Positions 24,701 to 32,003 of a stretch of DNA of 32,498 nt are shown here, piece by piece; within the stretch, counting starts at the first letter, position 1; the number at the start of each line of letters is the position of its first letter. Under the pieces are notes generated by a model. That model had not been told where the DNA came from, ran no database searches, and was given only the letters and a program-made list of their open reading frames with translations. The stretch lies in the NCBI GenBank assembly GCA_945888475.1, contig CAMDAB010000030.1, positions 1 through 32,498 on the forward strand. Direction: 5' to 3'. The position numbers and the translations under genes are program-made. This DNA is from Saprospira grandis DSM 2844 (GTDB lineage Bacteria; Bacteroidota; Bacteroidia; Chitinophagales; Saprospiraceae).

Positions 24701-27255
24701 AGGCTGTAAAATCATTGACCGATTTACACTGTCCGGCACCTGAAATCTTAGCTTATTTATCTGTTAAGCCTTACAAGACCAAAGAAACTGGTATTTCAAA
24801 ATTCATTAAAAATCATATACTGCTGCCTAAGGAAGAAGTCATATCCTTAATCCATTTTATGGAACTCATCAGAGAGGATTTCTTCAAGGTTTTAACCGTT
24901 ACTGATTCAGATAATTCAAGAGAGTTTTTGTTGGAAAAAAGAACAAAAGCTACCCCTTATTATCTTGAAAAAGGTCAGATGAAACTAGCTGAAAAGATAG
25001 AAGAAGCTTTTGGAGCAAATTTTAAACTGCTGCCACAAAAACTTTATCAGTCAACCCTCAGAAATGAAGGCTTACTTACAGGACCTGCACTTTTTAATCT
25101 ATTGTCAAAGTCAAAAGAAGTATCCCCTGAGTTGCTTTCTGCTATGATTGTTGAAAGCGAAAATGCGGAAATGCAGGAATTGGTCTTCGGGAAAATTGAC
25201 AAAATAATTCTTAGAGAAGATAAAATTTATGATAAGGAAAGTTTTGAACATCAGGCACTTCAAATTTTTAGAAACAAAGACGCCGATTTTTCAAAAGTCA
25301 GAGAAAAAGTTTGGATTGAAAAAGCCGATGCAACACAAATTAAACTCAGTGAGATAGGTTTTGACCCTGAAATTTGTATCAATATTGAAAGAGAAGGAAA
25401 ATACAGTTTGAAACTGGCTGATATCCTTCCGGAATTTATTGAATACCATAAACTTCTGGATAAAGTATTAATCAATCTTGTTGATTATGAAGCGCCATCA
25501 ACACTACGTAAAAGATGTTTCGAATTGTCGGAGATGCCGTTAAAACTTGTGCTTTTAGAGCTTAAAAAATATGGTCAAGAATTGTCAAATGCAGCACAGC
25601 TTGCTTTTGTATTAATGGCTGCAAAAGTGGAAGATAATTCAAGGCTCACGAAGGAGTTTTTAGTCTACAATGTGTTGAATGAATGGGTATCGCTTGCAAA
25701 GTTTGAATACTTCCATATTAAAAATGTGAGCTTTGTTGAACAGGAGGCCATTTTGAATACTGACAGTTACAAAGGTCTTTTAGAAATTTTGAAAATTTCT
25801 GATGGGAAAAAGATGTATTTTGAATTTGCAAATCAACGGATAATAGCGGAGCCATTTATTGAAAAAGGAATTTTTTACTGCATACCTCTGCGCTCATTTG
25901 CAGTAGGAGAGGATAGTGATAAAAAACAACTTGAGTTACTTGATATCTGTTATAGAAAATGGTCATCAGAGGATAATCTGCCCGCAAATCTGCAAATTCC
26001 GGGCGGATCAACTGATTGGACTGAACTGTTCGACTTTTCTCATTATGTTTTTCCCGACAACTATGCCTTGGTAAAAGAACAGTTACCAAATTATATCAAA
26101 AACTGGATAGGTAATGAAGCAGCATCAATTAGTTTTGATGACCGAAATGATATCAATGTTGTAGAGGAGAATGAAGAGAATTTAAGTCAGGAAGTCTTGG
26201 GACGCGACAAACTCAGTTTTATGACAGCACTTGGACTGAATGCCCACAGGTCACAGGTTGTAAGATTGAGGCGTTATTTTCATAGTAAATTGGGTAGGGT
26301 TGCCAGTCAGAAGCAATTTAATGATATTCAAAATTCGGGAAAACAATTGCTGCTCAACAGTATTTTATGGATGCAATCAGAAGGCAGTAAATTTAGTTCA
26401 GAAGATGACAGAATACATTGGTTGAGAAAACTATACAATAACCTCGAAAATATCGGAAATAGCACACCAATACCTTATATTAGTAATGTTAAAGGCGAAC
26501 CTGAAGTATTTGAGTATCGACTCGAATTAAATCCTGAAAAAGAACTTTACTATTTCGACAGTAAACAACAGCAGGTTTTGCTGGAGAAATACGAAGTAAA
26601 TATTGCCCATATTTATAATGTGATGAAGCAAGCAGGTAAAAGAATTACAAATCTGCAGCTCAAAAATCTGGAATTGCCTTTGTCTCTTATCGAAGAGCAG
26701 CTCGACATTGAGCACTTAAAAGCAGAGTCGAAGGAATGGGCTGCGCCGCATTATCTTAAATGGCGCGATGAAGTGCCTTACCGTATTAATATTTACGACA
26801 GTAAAATTCCATATACCTTAAAATTTATGGATCAGATAATAAAGATTCTAAGATTAGGGAATGCTGTCGTTTTTGAGAAAAATGCATACGTAAATAGTCA
26901 CAGTACAAATATAGAAGAGGCACTTTTTGATGTTTCGAGCAGAAATGCGCTATCCGAATTGATGTTGTTACAATTGTTGAGGTATAAAAATGAAACCGAA
27001 GCCCCAACAGTAAAACATCCGGTTATTGAGAAAGTATTCGAAAAGGTTGTTCTACCTGAGTTGATTTCCGACGATGAAGAGATTCTTGAAAATCCAAAGC
27101 TCGAAAAATTGCTCGAATTGAAAGACAAAAATGCAAAGGGGCTTCTTAAAATGACTTTTGACCTGAATGATTTAAGCGAAGAAATGACAACTCAACTGAT
27201 GAACTTGTCAAAATCGACCAGAATAGTAGTGGAAAAGGAAATTAAAAAAAGTTAA
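21727..27255 (+). CDS. Giant protein with sacsin/Hsp90-type (GHKL) N-terminal ATPase domain
   Basis: A 1842-residue cytoplasmic protein. The N-terminus (about 1-250) is a GHKL ATPase of the sacsin/Hsp90 kind. It has an N-box EFLQNAADS near residues 48-56 and FMVLNNGKTFTEKDL in place of the DxGxG motif, with Asn-Gly-Lys. The G2 box GKIGRYGIGFKLAYR is near 107-121. The remaining 1600 residues hold no domain I can name. Two stretches (about 675-810 and 884-1016) are clearly related to each other, each ending near a Y(I/V)D..TGF motif. A coiled, charged C-terminus (about 1780-1842) follows. There is no signal peptide or membrane segment. It is transcribed alone from its own promoter, ending 12 bp from the convergent neighbour. 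Sacsin-like ATPases occur as chaperone-like proteins and in predicted conflict systems; which applies here is open. Confidence 0.88.
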   Translation: MSDWDENFIGSVHNAKMFGFYRMVNGIVDNIKADLTPKLQNAQDEQAIYEFLQNAADSQSTECVVIYDEQYFMVLNNGKTFTEKDLKALLNSFQGTKSDKSKAENCGKIGRYGIGFKLAYRLMGKSDGADELLNNLAGPLLFSWHNKKQFDELVNYKGNGKFNEDNKIEGSDASWLLKIILACFPVGLGETVKDLDYNEKVLFENDELDELIGFLNKNKEQISKLSMSQGSLFFLKFGPKKHEKLKESLLNIQSGIGYSMNTLKTLEKVVLQDTIVEKFAIDTEKFHIEPGTEDFMRIDPEFPFCPIDITLGIPKELEHMKTLKRSPSIYQFFPMRNERHSMAYFIHSTSFSKITDRTRLDDQGEANIESFKYITKAIKKQLAKYRQDNFAQYCILYRALLFSDKSDEYDADLINNHLYNPLLEAVRSGIPTHKKNFYLKDLVVVKDTALNIDPMSLGIGKEWFYWHNVESDKELMNEAVNNAKLGLRRWGLKDLIIEGSAQLLDNWVENLSKSEYELFVSELKHLEFDIAFLDKFQYLKCFRFSDNKGKVQCFSIKDLQAQDNVFLMSVRTMPIKEEIKALGFGVLEFNIQDYAEILKHLEKQLDYLSSDRSLYNKITERTVHANLSAKQKHILFEFLAGLNGIRGEELRKLPLFSNGYGNVMPLQSLIAPSASVEPWLEDFKIHQNEDAEFLKKFYNQSDSWEIYEFIIAPYWNDLVLHSTLKDDDSVRNFYEKVQQFYRLKPAMSKPTDAKLTYVDSKTGFLDSKSVFYNKALSEVKDYNALKIVFQKTISLQLPHQLSLEFLSSDPCRMLSTTVSKEWKQILSDFLNACKEQSLNSSEKNSVFTLLKSLLTPAEIAKVEIFENNKGEKLSTAYLISATLELESWLKPYQIKKSDENEVLNGLLATESDIFNNIIFDNWDKIVSSEDVLRNVQGFYQSVEKYAALSKNPKQINALKYIYIDKETGFVSATQVCYQPQMTDFENSKDLRKAVKSLTDLHCPAPEILAYLSVKPYKTKETGISKFIKNHILLPKEEVISLIHFMELIREDFFKVLTVTDSDNSREFLLEKRTKATPYYLEKGQMKLAEKIEEAFGANFKLLPQKLYQSTLRNEGLLTGPALFNLLSKSKEVSPELLSAMIVESENAEMQELVFGKIDKIILREDKIYDKESFEHQALQIFRNKDADFSKVREKVWIEKADATQIKLSEIGFDPEICINIEREGKYSLKLADILPEFIEYHKLLDKVLINLVDYEAPSTLRKRCFELSEMPLKLVLLELKKYGQELSNAAQLAFVLMAAKVEDNSRLTKEFLVYNVLNEWVSLAKFEYFHIKNVSFVEQEAILNTDSYKGLLEILKISDGKKMYFEFANQRIIAEPFIEKGIFYCIPLRSFAVGEDSDKKQLELLDICYRKWSSEDNLPANLQIPGGSTDWTELFDFSHYVFPDNYALVKEQLPNYIKNWIGNEAASISFDDRNDINVVEENEENLSQEVLGRDKLSFMTALGLNAHRSQVVRLRRYFHSKLGRVASQKQFNDIQNSGKQLLLNSILWMQSEGSKFSSEDDRIHWLRKLYNNLENIGNSTPIPYISNVKGEPEVFEYRLELNPEKELYYFDSKQQQVLLEKYEVNIAHIYNVMKQAGKRITNLQLKNLELPLSLIEEQLDIEHLKAESKEWAAPHYLKWRDEVPYRINIYDSKIPYTLKFMDQIIKILRLGNAVVFEKNAYVNSHSTNIEEALFDVSSRNALSELMLLQLLRYKNETEAPTVKHPVIEKVFEKVVLPELISDDEEILENPKLEKLLELKDKNAKGLLKMTFDLNDLSEEMTTQLMNLSKSTRIVVEKEIKKS

Positions 27256-27267
27256 ATGGATTTTTCC

Positions 27268-27927
27268 TCAAAAGCTAAAGCCCAGATCTATCGCCAAAGT
27301 TGGTACAGAAATGTTATTGTTGGCTGCATCTTGAATCAATACAAAGGTGCAGCCGTAAACTCTGAAAAAGAATTTTTCTGATTTTGGTTGCAACCTGTAT
27401 CCAATGATTGGTAAAGATGCATAATATCGGTAGTATTTGTTATATTGACCTAATCCTACAGCTCCGCCCAAGCCTAGTTCAAGATAATGCTTTGTACCAC
27501 CAAAATTAAAATTTCCTGTGAGATGAGCATTTACATTCGTTTGACTTAACCAGGAACCAAGCCCAATCTTTGAACTTAAAAAGAAATTTGGAGTTTCGAA
27601 CAAGACTCTGTCATAGTTTACCGAAAGTATACCACCTGTACCTCCCAAGCCAAAAGAAACAGCATTTTTTGCTCTTCTGTAATCTGTAAAGTTTTTTGGC
27701 TGAAACTTATTGTTATTGTAGTCGAATTTTATTTCTTTAATATCATCCAGTGAAATGGATATAATCTGTTCCTTAGGCGATGATATTTCTTGAAATTTTA
27801 CTGCATTACTGTCAATTGATAATATTTTGCCTGCAACAATTTTGTCATCTTTTTTATAAATCAAATCTTGAGCGATGATATTCTCTAAACAAAATATGCA
27901 AAGTACAATCAAAAATAATCTATTCAT
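27268..27927 (-). CDS. Putative outer-membrane beta-barrel protein
   Basis: A 219-residue protein with a signal peptide (about 1-19, ending ENIIAQ). The first mature part (about 20-75: YKKDDKIVAGKILSIDSNAVKF and LDDIKEIKFDY) is a small beta-domain of a type common in Bacteroidota exported proteins. The rest alternates Gly and aromatic beta-strands (AVSFGLGGTGGILSVNYDRVL, HYLELGLGGAVGLGQYN) and ends in Phe (AIDLGFSF), as outer-membrane barrels do. No specific function is recognised. Upstream on its strand lies a strong terminator-like hairpin (27979-28010) but no clear promoter between hairpin and gene. Confidence 0.82.
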   Translation of the reverse strand: MNRLFLIVLCIFCLENIIAQDLIYKKDDKIVAGKILSIDSNAVKFQEISSPKEQIISISLDDIKEIKFDYNNNKFQPKNFTDYRRAKNAVSFGLGGTGGILSVNYDRVLFETPNFFLSSKIGLGSWLSQTNVNAHLTGNFNFGGTKHYLELGLGGAVGLGQYNKYYRYYASLPIIGYRLQPKSEKFFFRVYGCTFVLIQDAANNNISVPTLAIDLGFSF

Positions 27928-27978
27928 GGTGTTGAATTTCGGATTTCAGTTTTTGAATATGTGTATCAAGTTCACAAA

Positions 27979-28010
27979 CAAAAAAACCACCCTCATTTGA
28001 TGAGGATGGT
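27979..28010 (-). terminator. Minus-strand terminator or attenuator upstream of the barrel gene
   Basis: On the minus strand an 11-bp stem (ACCATCCTCAT/ATGAGGGTGGT, one U-G pair) with a CAA loop is followed by seven T residues. On the plus strand the same pair is a C-A mismatch, so the minus strand is the working direction. No minus-strand gene lies upstream to be terminated. It therefore ends either a small RNA starting in the 28.0-28.1 kb region or the leader of the barrel gene. Confidence 0.65.
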
Positions 28011-28188
28011 CTTAGTAGGTCTGTCGTGGTCTCAAATATTGTATTTTTACATACAAGGATACAAAACAAAATTATGATAATTTTTTATTGCTAGTTAGTA
28101 AAACTTTAAAAAGTTTTTAAAAACCTTTAATTTTTTCATAATTCTATCTGATTTCTTTAAATTTTTATTTAAATTATAAAATTTAAAC

Positions 28189-29571
28189 ATGGCGAAAGCT
28201 CAAAAATTATGGTTTTGCAACAGTTGTGGTGTAGAATCGCCAAAATGGGAGGGGAGGTGTTCTTCTTGTGGAGAATGGAATACAATTCAGGAAGAATTAG
28301 TTGTTAAGCCTACTGCAAAAGAAACGCTTAAAAAGGTTTGGAATCAAAGCAAATCTAAAAGAAATGAACATCCAAAGCCAATACATATCGACCAGGTAGG
28401 TGCCGATAATACTATTCGTCAAAGCAGTAATGATTTAGAACTCGACCGAGTTTTGGGTGGCGGCATTGTAAAGGGTTCCATTATACTTATTGGAGGCGAG
28501 CCTGGCATCGGTAAATCAACACTGATGCTTCAGCTTGCACTGGCTTTTAAAGGAAAAGTTCTTTACGCATCTGGCGAAGAAAGTGAAGAGCAAATAAAAA
28601 TGCGTGCAGAGCGATTGGGTAAAAAACAATCCGACTGTTATCTGATTGCTGAAACCAACTTGAACAATATTCTTTTGCAGGCCAGTCAGTTAGATCCTGA
28701 TTTGCTTATTGTCGATTCAATTCAGACACTCAATTCACAATTTATAGAATCTCCTCCCGGTTCTGTTTCTCAGGTGCGTGAGTGTGCATCTGAGTTGCAG
28801 CGCTTTGCAAAAGAAATGAATGTTCCGGTTTTTGTAATTGGGCATATCACCAAGGATGGAAGTATAGCCGGACCAAAACTTTTGGAACATATTGTTGATG
28901 TTGTCTTACAATTCGAAGGCGATACAAATTATATGCATCGCATTCTCAGGACCATTAAAAATCGTTTCGGCTCTACTGCTGAATTGGGTATTTATGAAAT
29001 GCAGAGCAAAGGTCTGCGCGAAGTTAATAACCCATCCGAATTGTTGATTTCACAGAAAGAAGTTGAATTGAGTGGATCGGCCATTGCTGCTACTATTGAA
29101 GGCGCTAGACCCATGCTTATTGAAACACAGGCTTTGGTAAGCTCAGCAGTGTACAGCTCTCCTCAACGTTCTGCTACAGGTTTTGATTTAAGACGTTTGA
29201 GCATGTTATTGGCAGTTTTGGAAAAGCGTTGCGGTTTTCAATTTGGCAGCAATGATGTTTTTTTAAATATAGCAGGTGGCATTAAGGTAAGCGACCCTGC
29301 CATCGATTTATCGGTTATATCTGCGCTGATTTCATCCCTTGAGGATACAGCTTTGCCCAATAACATTTGTTTTGCTGGCGAAATTGGACTTTCTGGCGAA
29401 ATCAGATCGGTGCAAAGGGTAGAGCAGCGGATTCAAGAGGCAAATCGTTTGGGTTTTAAACAGATTTTTGTGTCTAAATTTAATTTAAAAGGACTTGCCA
29501 CCACTAAATTTGAAATTGATGTAATTGGAATTTCTAAAGTTGATGAATTGTACAGTCATCTGTTTTCTTAA
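28189..29571 (+). CDS. radA: DNA repair protein RadA (Sms)
   Basis: A 460-residue RecA-like DNA motor that drives branch migration during recombination. In order: a four-Cys zinc finger CNSCG...CSSCGEWN (residues 10-28); Walker A GGEPGIGKST (about 101-110); the RadA-specific KNRFG motif (about 257-261); and a Lon-protease-like C-terminal domain (about 290-460: FLNIAGGIKVSDPAIDLSV, CFAGEIGLSGEIR). All key residues are present and length is typical (about 455). It heads a run of plus-strand genes; the next starts 9 bp after its stop. No consensus promoter was found in the AT-rich 180 bp upstream. Confidence 0.97.
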   Translation: MAKAQKLWFCNSCGVESPKWEGRCSSCGEWNTIQEELVVKPTAKETLKKVWNQSKSKRNEHPKPIHIDQVGADNTIRQSSNDLELDRVLGGGIVKGSIILIGGEPGIGKSTLMLQLALAFKGKVLYASGEESEEQIKMRAERLGKKQSDCYLIAETNLNNILLQASQLDPDLLIVDSIQTLNSQFIESPPGSVSQVRECASELQRFAKEMNVPVFVIGHITKDGSIAGPKLLEHIVDVVLQFEGDTNYMHRILRTIKNRFGSTAELGIYEMQSKGLREVNNPSELLISQKEVELSGSAIAATIEGARPMLIETQALVSSAVYSSPQRSATGFDLRRLSMLLAVLEKRCGFQFGSNDVFLNIAGGIKVSDPAIDLSVISALISSLEDTALPNNICFAGEIGLSGEIRSVQRVEQRIQEANRLGFKQIFVSKFNLKGLATTKFEIDVIGISKVDELYSHLFS

Positions 29572-29580
29572 GGATTATTT

Positions 29581-30225
29581 ATGAAGGAAGAAAGAAAAAA
29601 TAAAATTGAGCAGACCGCTTTGAGGCGTCAGGGTAATTTAACTGTGATTCTTGAAAATATTGATGATCCACACAATGTTGGTGCTGTTTTGCGTAGTTGC
29701 GATGCGGTAGGTATACATGAGATTTACCTTTTGTTTACTGAGAACAGTTTAGGGCAGGAGGAGTTTACAATAGGTAAAAGAACATCGGCTGGTGCCAGAA
29801 AATGGGTGGATGTGCATATCTTTATGGATGCGGAAATCTGTTTTAGAGAAGTCAGGTCAAAATATAAAAAAGTATTGAGTACGCATCTCTCTGAGGATTC
29901 GGTTTCACTACATCAGCTTGATTTAACAGATTCGCTCGCACTCTTGTTTGGAAATGAGAAAAAAGGTCTTAGTGATTTAGCGCTTTCTCATTCCGATGGA
30001 AATTTTCTGATTCCTATGCTAGGCATGTCACAAAGTCTTAATTTATCTGTAGCTTGTGCCGTAACGCTTTTTGAGGCACAAAGGCAGCGTTTGGAAAAAG
30101 GAATGTATTCCGAAAATAATTGTTGGCCTTTGGAAAACAGACAAGAATTACTTGATGATTACTTGAATCGAAAACACAAGGAATATGGCGATGGTCGCAA
30201 TCATACCTACAAATTAGAATACTGA
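29581..30225 (+). CDS. trmH: TrmH-type tRNA/rRNA (2'-O-ribose) methyltransferase
   Basis: A 214-residue SpoU-family SPOUT methyltransferase that uses S-adenosylmethionine to methylate a ribose 2'-OH. Motif 1 NIDDPHNVGAVLRSCDAVG (about 26-44) holds the catalytic Arg. Motif 2 LLFGNEKKGLSD and motif 3 IPMLGMSQSLNLSVACAVT form the SAM-binding knot. FEAQRQRLEKGMY matches TrmH (Gm18 of tRNA) closely, but a related rRNA or tRNA target cannot be excluded. It begins 9 bp after the radA stop, so the two are likely co-transcribed. Confidence 0.9.
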   Translation: MKEERKNKIEQTALRRQGNLTVILENIDDPHNVGAVLRSCDAVGIHEIYLLFTENSLGQEEFTIGKRTSAGARKWVDVHIFMDAEICFREVRSKYKKVLSTHLSEDSVSLHQLDLTDSLALLFGNEKKGLSDLALSHSDGNFLIPMLGMSQSLNLSVACAVTLFEAQRQRLEKGMYSENNCWPLENRQELLDDYLNRKHKEYGDGRNHTYKLEY

Positions 30226-30265
30226 ACATAACAGCATTTTACTTTGTTATAAAATAAAAAAAAAT

Positions 30266-31357
30266 ATGTACGGTTGGATTTTTTCGCAGTATAGTGCAGA
30301 GGATGCCTCAAATTTTGACAGAATTTTCAAGATTTTTAAAGAACTATTGCTTTACAGTTCCGGTGATGTTCAGGAGGCATTGTCCTGGTTGACTGAGTTG
30401 GACCGTCAATACAAAATTACGGATAAGAATTATGGAATTGCCGATTTTGTAGAGGATCTCAAACAAAAGGGCTACCTCCGTGAAAATAAAGATCAGGATT
30501 CAGGAACCCTAAGACCAAGTTCAAAAATGGAATTGAGTCTTCGGAAATCAGCATTGAACGATATTTTCGGTCAGGTAAAAAAGTCGAAAACAGGTAATCA
30601 TAGCACTAGTAAAAGTGGTTTGGGAGATGAGAAAACTGCTGAAAGCAGACCTTTTGAATTTGGTGACAGTAATGACAGTATCTCATTTTCAGAAACTTTG
30701 AACAATGCATATATCAATCATGGTATTGAAAATTTTAGCCTGACTCAGGATGATCTGATGGTGCACGATTCTTTTCATCAGAGCAATTCCAGTACCGTGC
30801 TTATGATTGACATTTCGCATTCCATGATTTTGTATGGTGAAGACCGAATTACCCCGGCAAAGAAAGTTGCCATGGCTTTGGCCGAACTGATCGAAACACG
30901 TTATCCAAAAGACACGCTCGATATTATTGTTTTTGGTGATGATGCCAGACAAATCGAAATCAAGGATTTACCATACCTCGAGGTTGGACCCTACCATACC
31001 AATACTGTTGCAGGACTTGAACTGGCTATGGAAATTTTGCGAAAGCGTAAAAATGTGAATAAGCAAATTTTCATGATCACCGATGGTAAACCAACCTGCA
31101 TCAAAAAAGGTAAAAATTACTACAAAAACTCTTGGGGTTTAGATCGTCAAATTATCAGTCGAACTATCACACTGGCCCAAAGATGCCGAAAATTGAATAT
31201 ACCTATAACTACCTTCATGATTGCGCGCGATCAGTATTTGGTTCAATTTGTTGAAGCTTTTACCAAAGCTAATAATGGACGAGCTTTTTACAGTTCCTTA
31301 CAAGGACTTGGACACTTGGTATTCGAAGATTTTAAATCCGGTAAAAAATTGAAATAA
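30266..31357 (+). CDS. VWA-domain protein
   Basis: A 363-residue protein whose C-terminal half (about 175-355) is a von Willebrand A domain with a complete MIDAS start, DISHSM (D-x-S-x-S). It goes on with DIIVFGDDARQIE and a late FMITDGKPTC. The N-terminal half (about 1-150) is helical and charged, with no recognised domain. Such proteins usually act with a MoxR-type AAA ATPase as a metal- or protein-remodelling complex. No such ATPase is adjacent here. The stop overlaps the start of the next gene by one base (TAATG), which implies translational coupling. Confidence 0.88.
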   Translation: MYGWIFSQYSAEDASNFDRIFKIFKELLLYSSGDVQEALSWLTELDRQYKITDKNYGIADFVEDLKQKGYLRENKDQDSGTLRPSSKMELSLRKSALNDIFGQVKKSKTGNHSTSKSGLGDEKTAESRPFEFGDSNDSISFSETLNNAYINHGIENFSLTQDDLMVHDSFHQSNSSTVLMIDISHSMILYGEDRITPAKKVAMALAELIETRYPKDTLDIIVFGDDARQIEIKDLPYLEVGPYHTNTVAGLELAMEILRKRKNVNKQIFMITDGKPTCIKKGKNYYKNSWGLDRQIISRTITLAQRCRKLNIPITTFMIARDQYLVQFVEAFTKANNGRAFYSSLQGLGHLVFEDFKSGKKLK

Positions 31358-31986
31358 TGGCAATTTTTGAAAAAGAGGAACTACTTGAATTGAATTCAAG
31401 ATATCGGGCTACGTTGATTAATTCTTTGGCAGGATTTAAAACTGCTGTACTTATTGGATCTAAAAATAGCGTAGGGGAGTCTAATCTGGCAATTTTTAAT
31501 TCACTCATACATATTGGTGCAAACCCACCTATTTATGCCTTTATCTGCAGGCCCGATACTGTAAAACGTGACACACTTTCCAATATTCTCGAAACAGGCT
31601 ATTATAGTTTTAATTATGTAAAAACATCCGATTTTACTAAAGCGCACCAAACTTCTGCCAAATATGAATGCTCAGAATTCGAGGCAGTTGGTTTTGGTAA
31701 AACTTATCTCGACAATTTTTTAGCGCCTTTTATCACTGAGGCCCCGGTTAAAATAGCCATGAAATTCATTGAAAAAATTGATATTGCCATCAATGGAACG
31801 ATTATGGTTTTAGGTTCTGTTGAAAAAATACTGTTCGATGACAATCTGCTGTCTGATGATGGCTTTGTTGCACTCGAGCAAGCTGATATACTTGCTTGTA
31901 CAGGACTAGACGCTTATTACAGTACAGAATTTTTGGGTCGACTTTCTTATGCTAAAACGGATTGTGAACCTAAAAGAATTGATTAG
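31357..31986 (+). CDS. Flavin reductase-like protein
   Basis: A 209-residue protein of the flavin reductase (split-barrel FMN-binding) family. The segment ATLINSLAGFKTAVLIGSKN corresponds to the flavin-binding strand pair. It is followed by ESNLAIFNSLIHIGANPP and FICRPDTVKRDTLSNI, where family members contact FMN and place the isoalloxazine ring. Substrate or partner is unknown; relatives reduce free flavins or bind FMN as electron carriers. It is coupled to the VWA gene (1-bp overlap) and followed 17 bp later by mqnB, so all are in one operon. Confidence 0.86.
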   Translation: MAIFEKEELLELNSRYRATLINSLAGFKTAVLIGSKNSVGESNLAIFNSLIHIGANPPIYAFICRPDTVKRDTLSNILETGYYSFNYVKTSDFTKAHQTSAKYECSEFEAVGFGKTYLDNFLAPFITEAPVKIAMKFIEKIDIAINGTIMVLGSVEKILFDDNLLSDDGFVALEQADILACTGLDAYYSTEFLGRLSYAKTDCEPKRID

Positions 31987-32003
31987 CAAAGCATCCCTAA
32001 TTT

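Noticed and set aside
27923..28081. Open minus-strand frame through the hairpin, reading like a small helical protein that ends over the barrel gene start
   Set aside because: It lacks an ATG or GTG start, runs through a well-formed terminator stem and T run, and overlaps the next start codon. Chance openness is more likely.
28095..28139. 14-codon frame with three Phe codons upstream of a terminator, as in a phenylalanine leader peptide
   Set aside because: The downstream gene is an outer-membrane-type protein, not aromatic biosynthesis, and Phe codons are expected in AT-rich non-coding DNA. Kept only as a side note in the attenuator finding.
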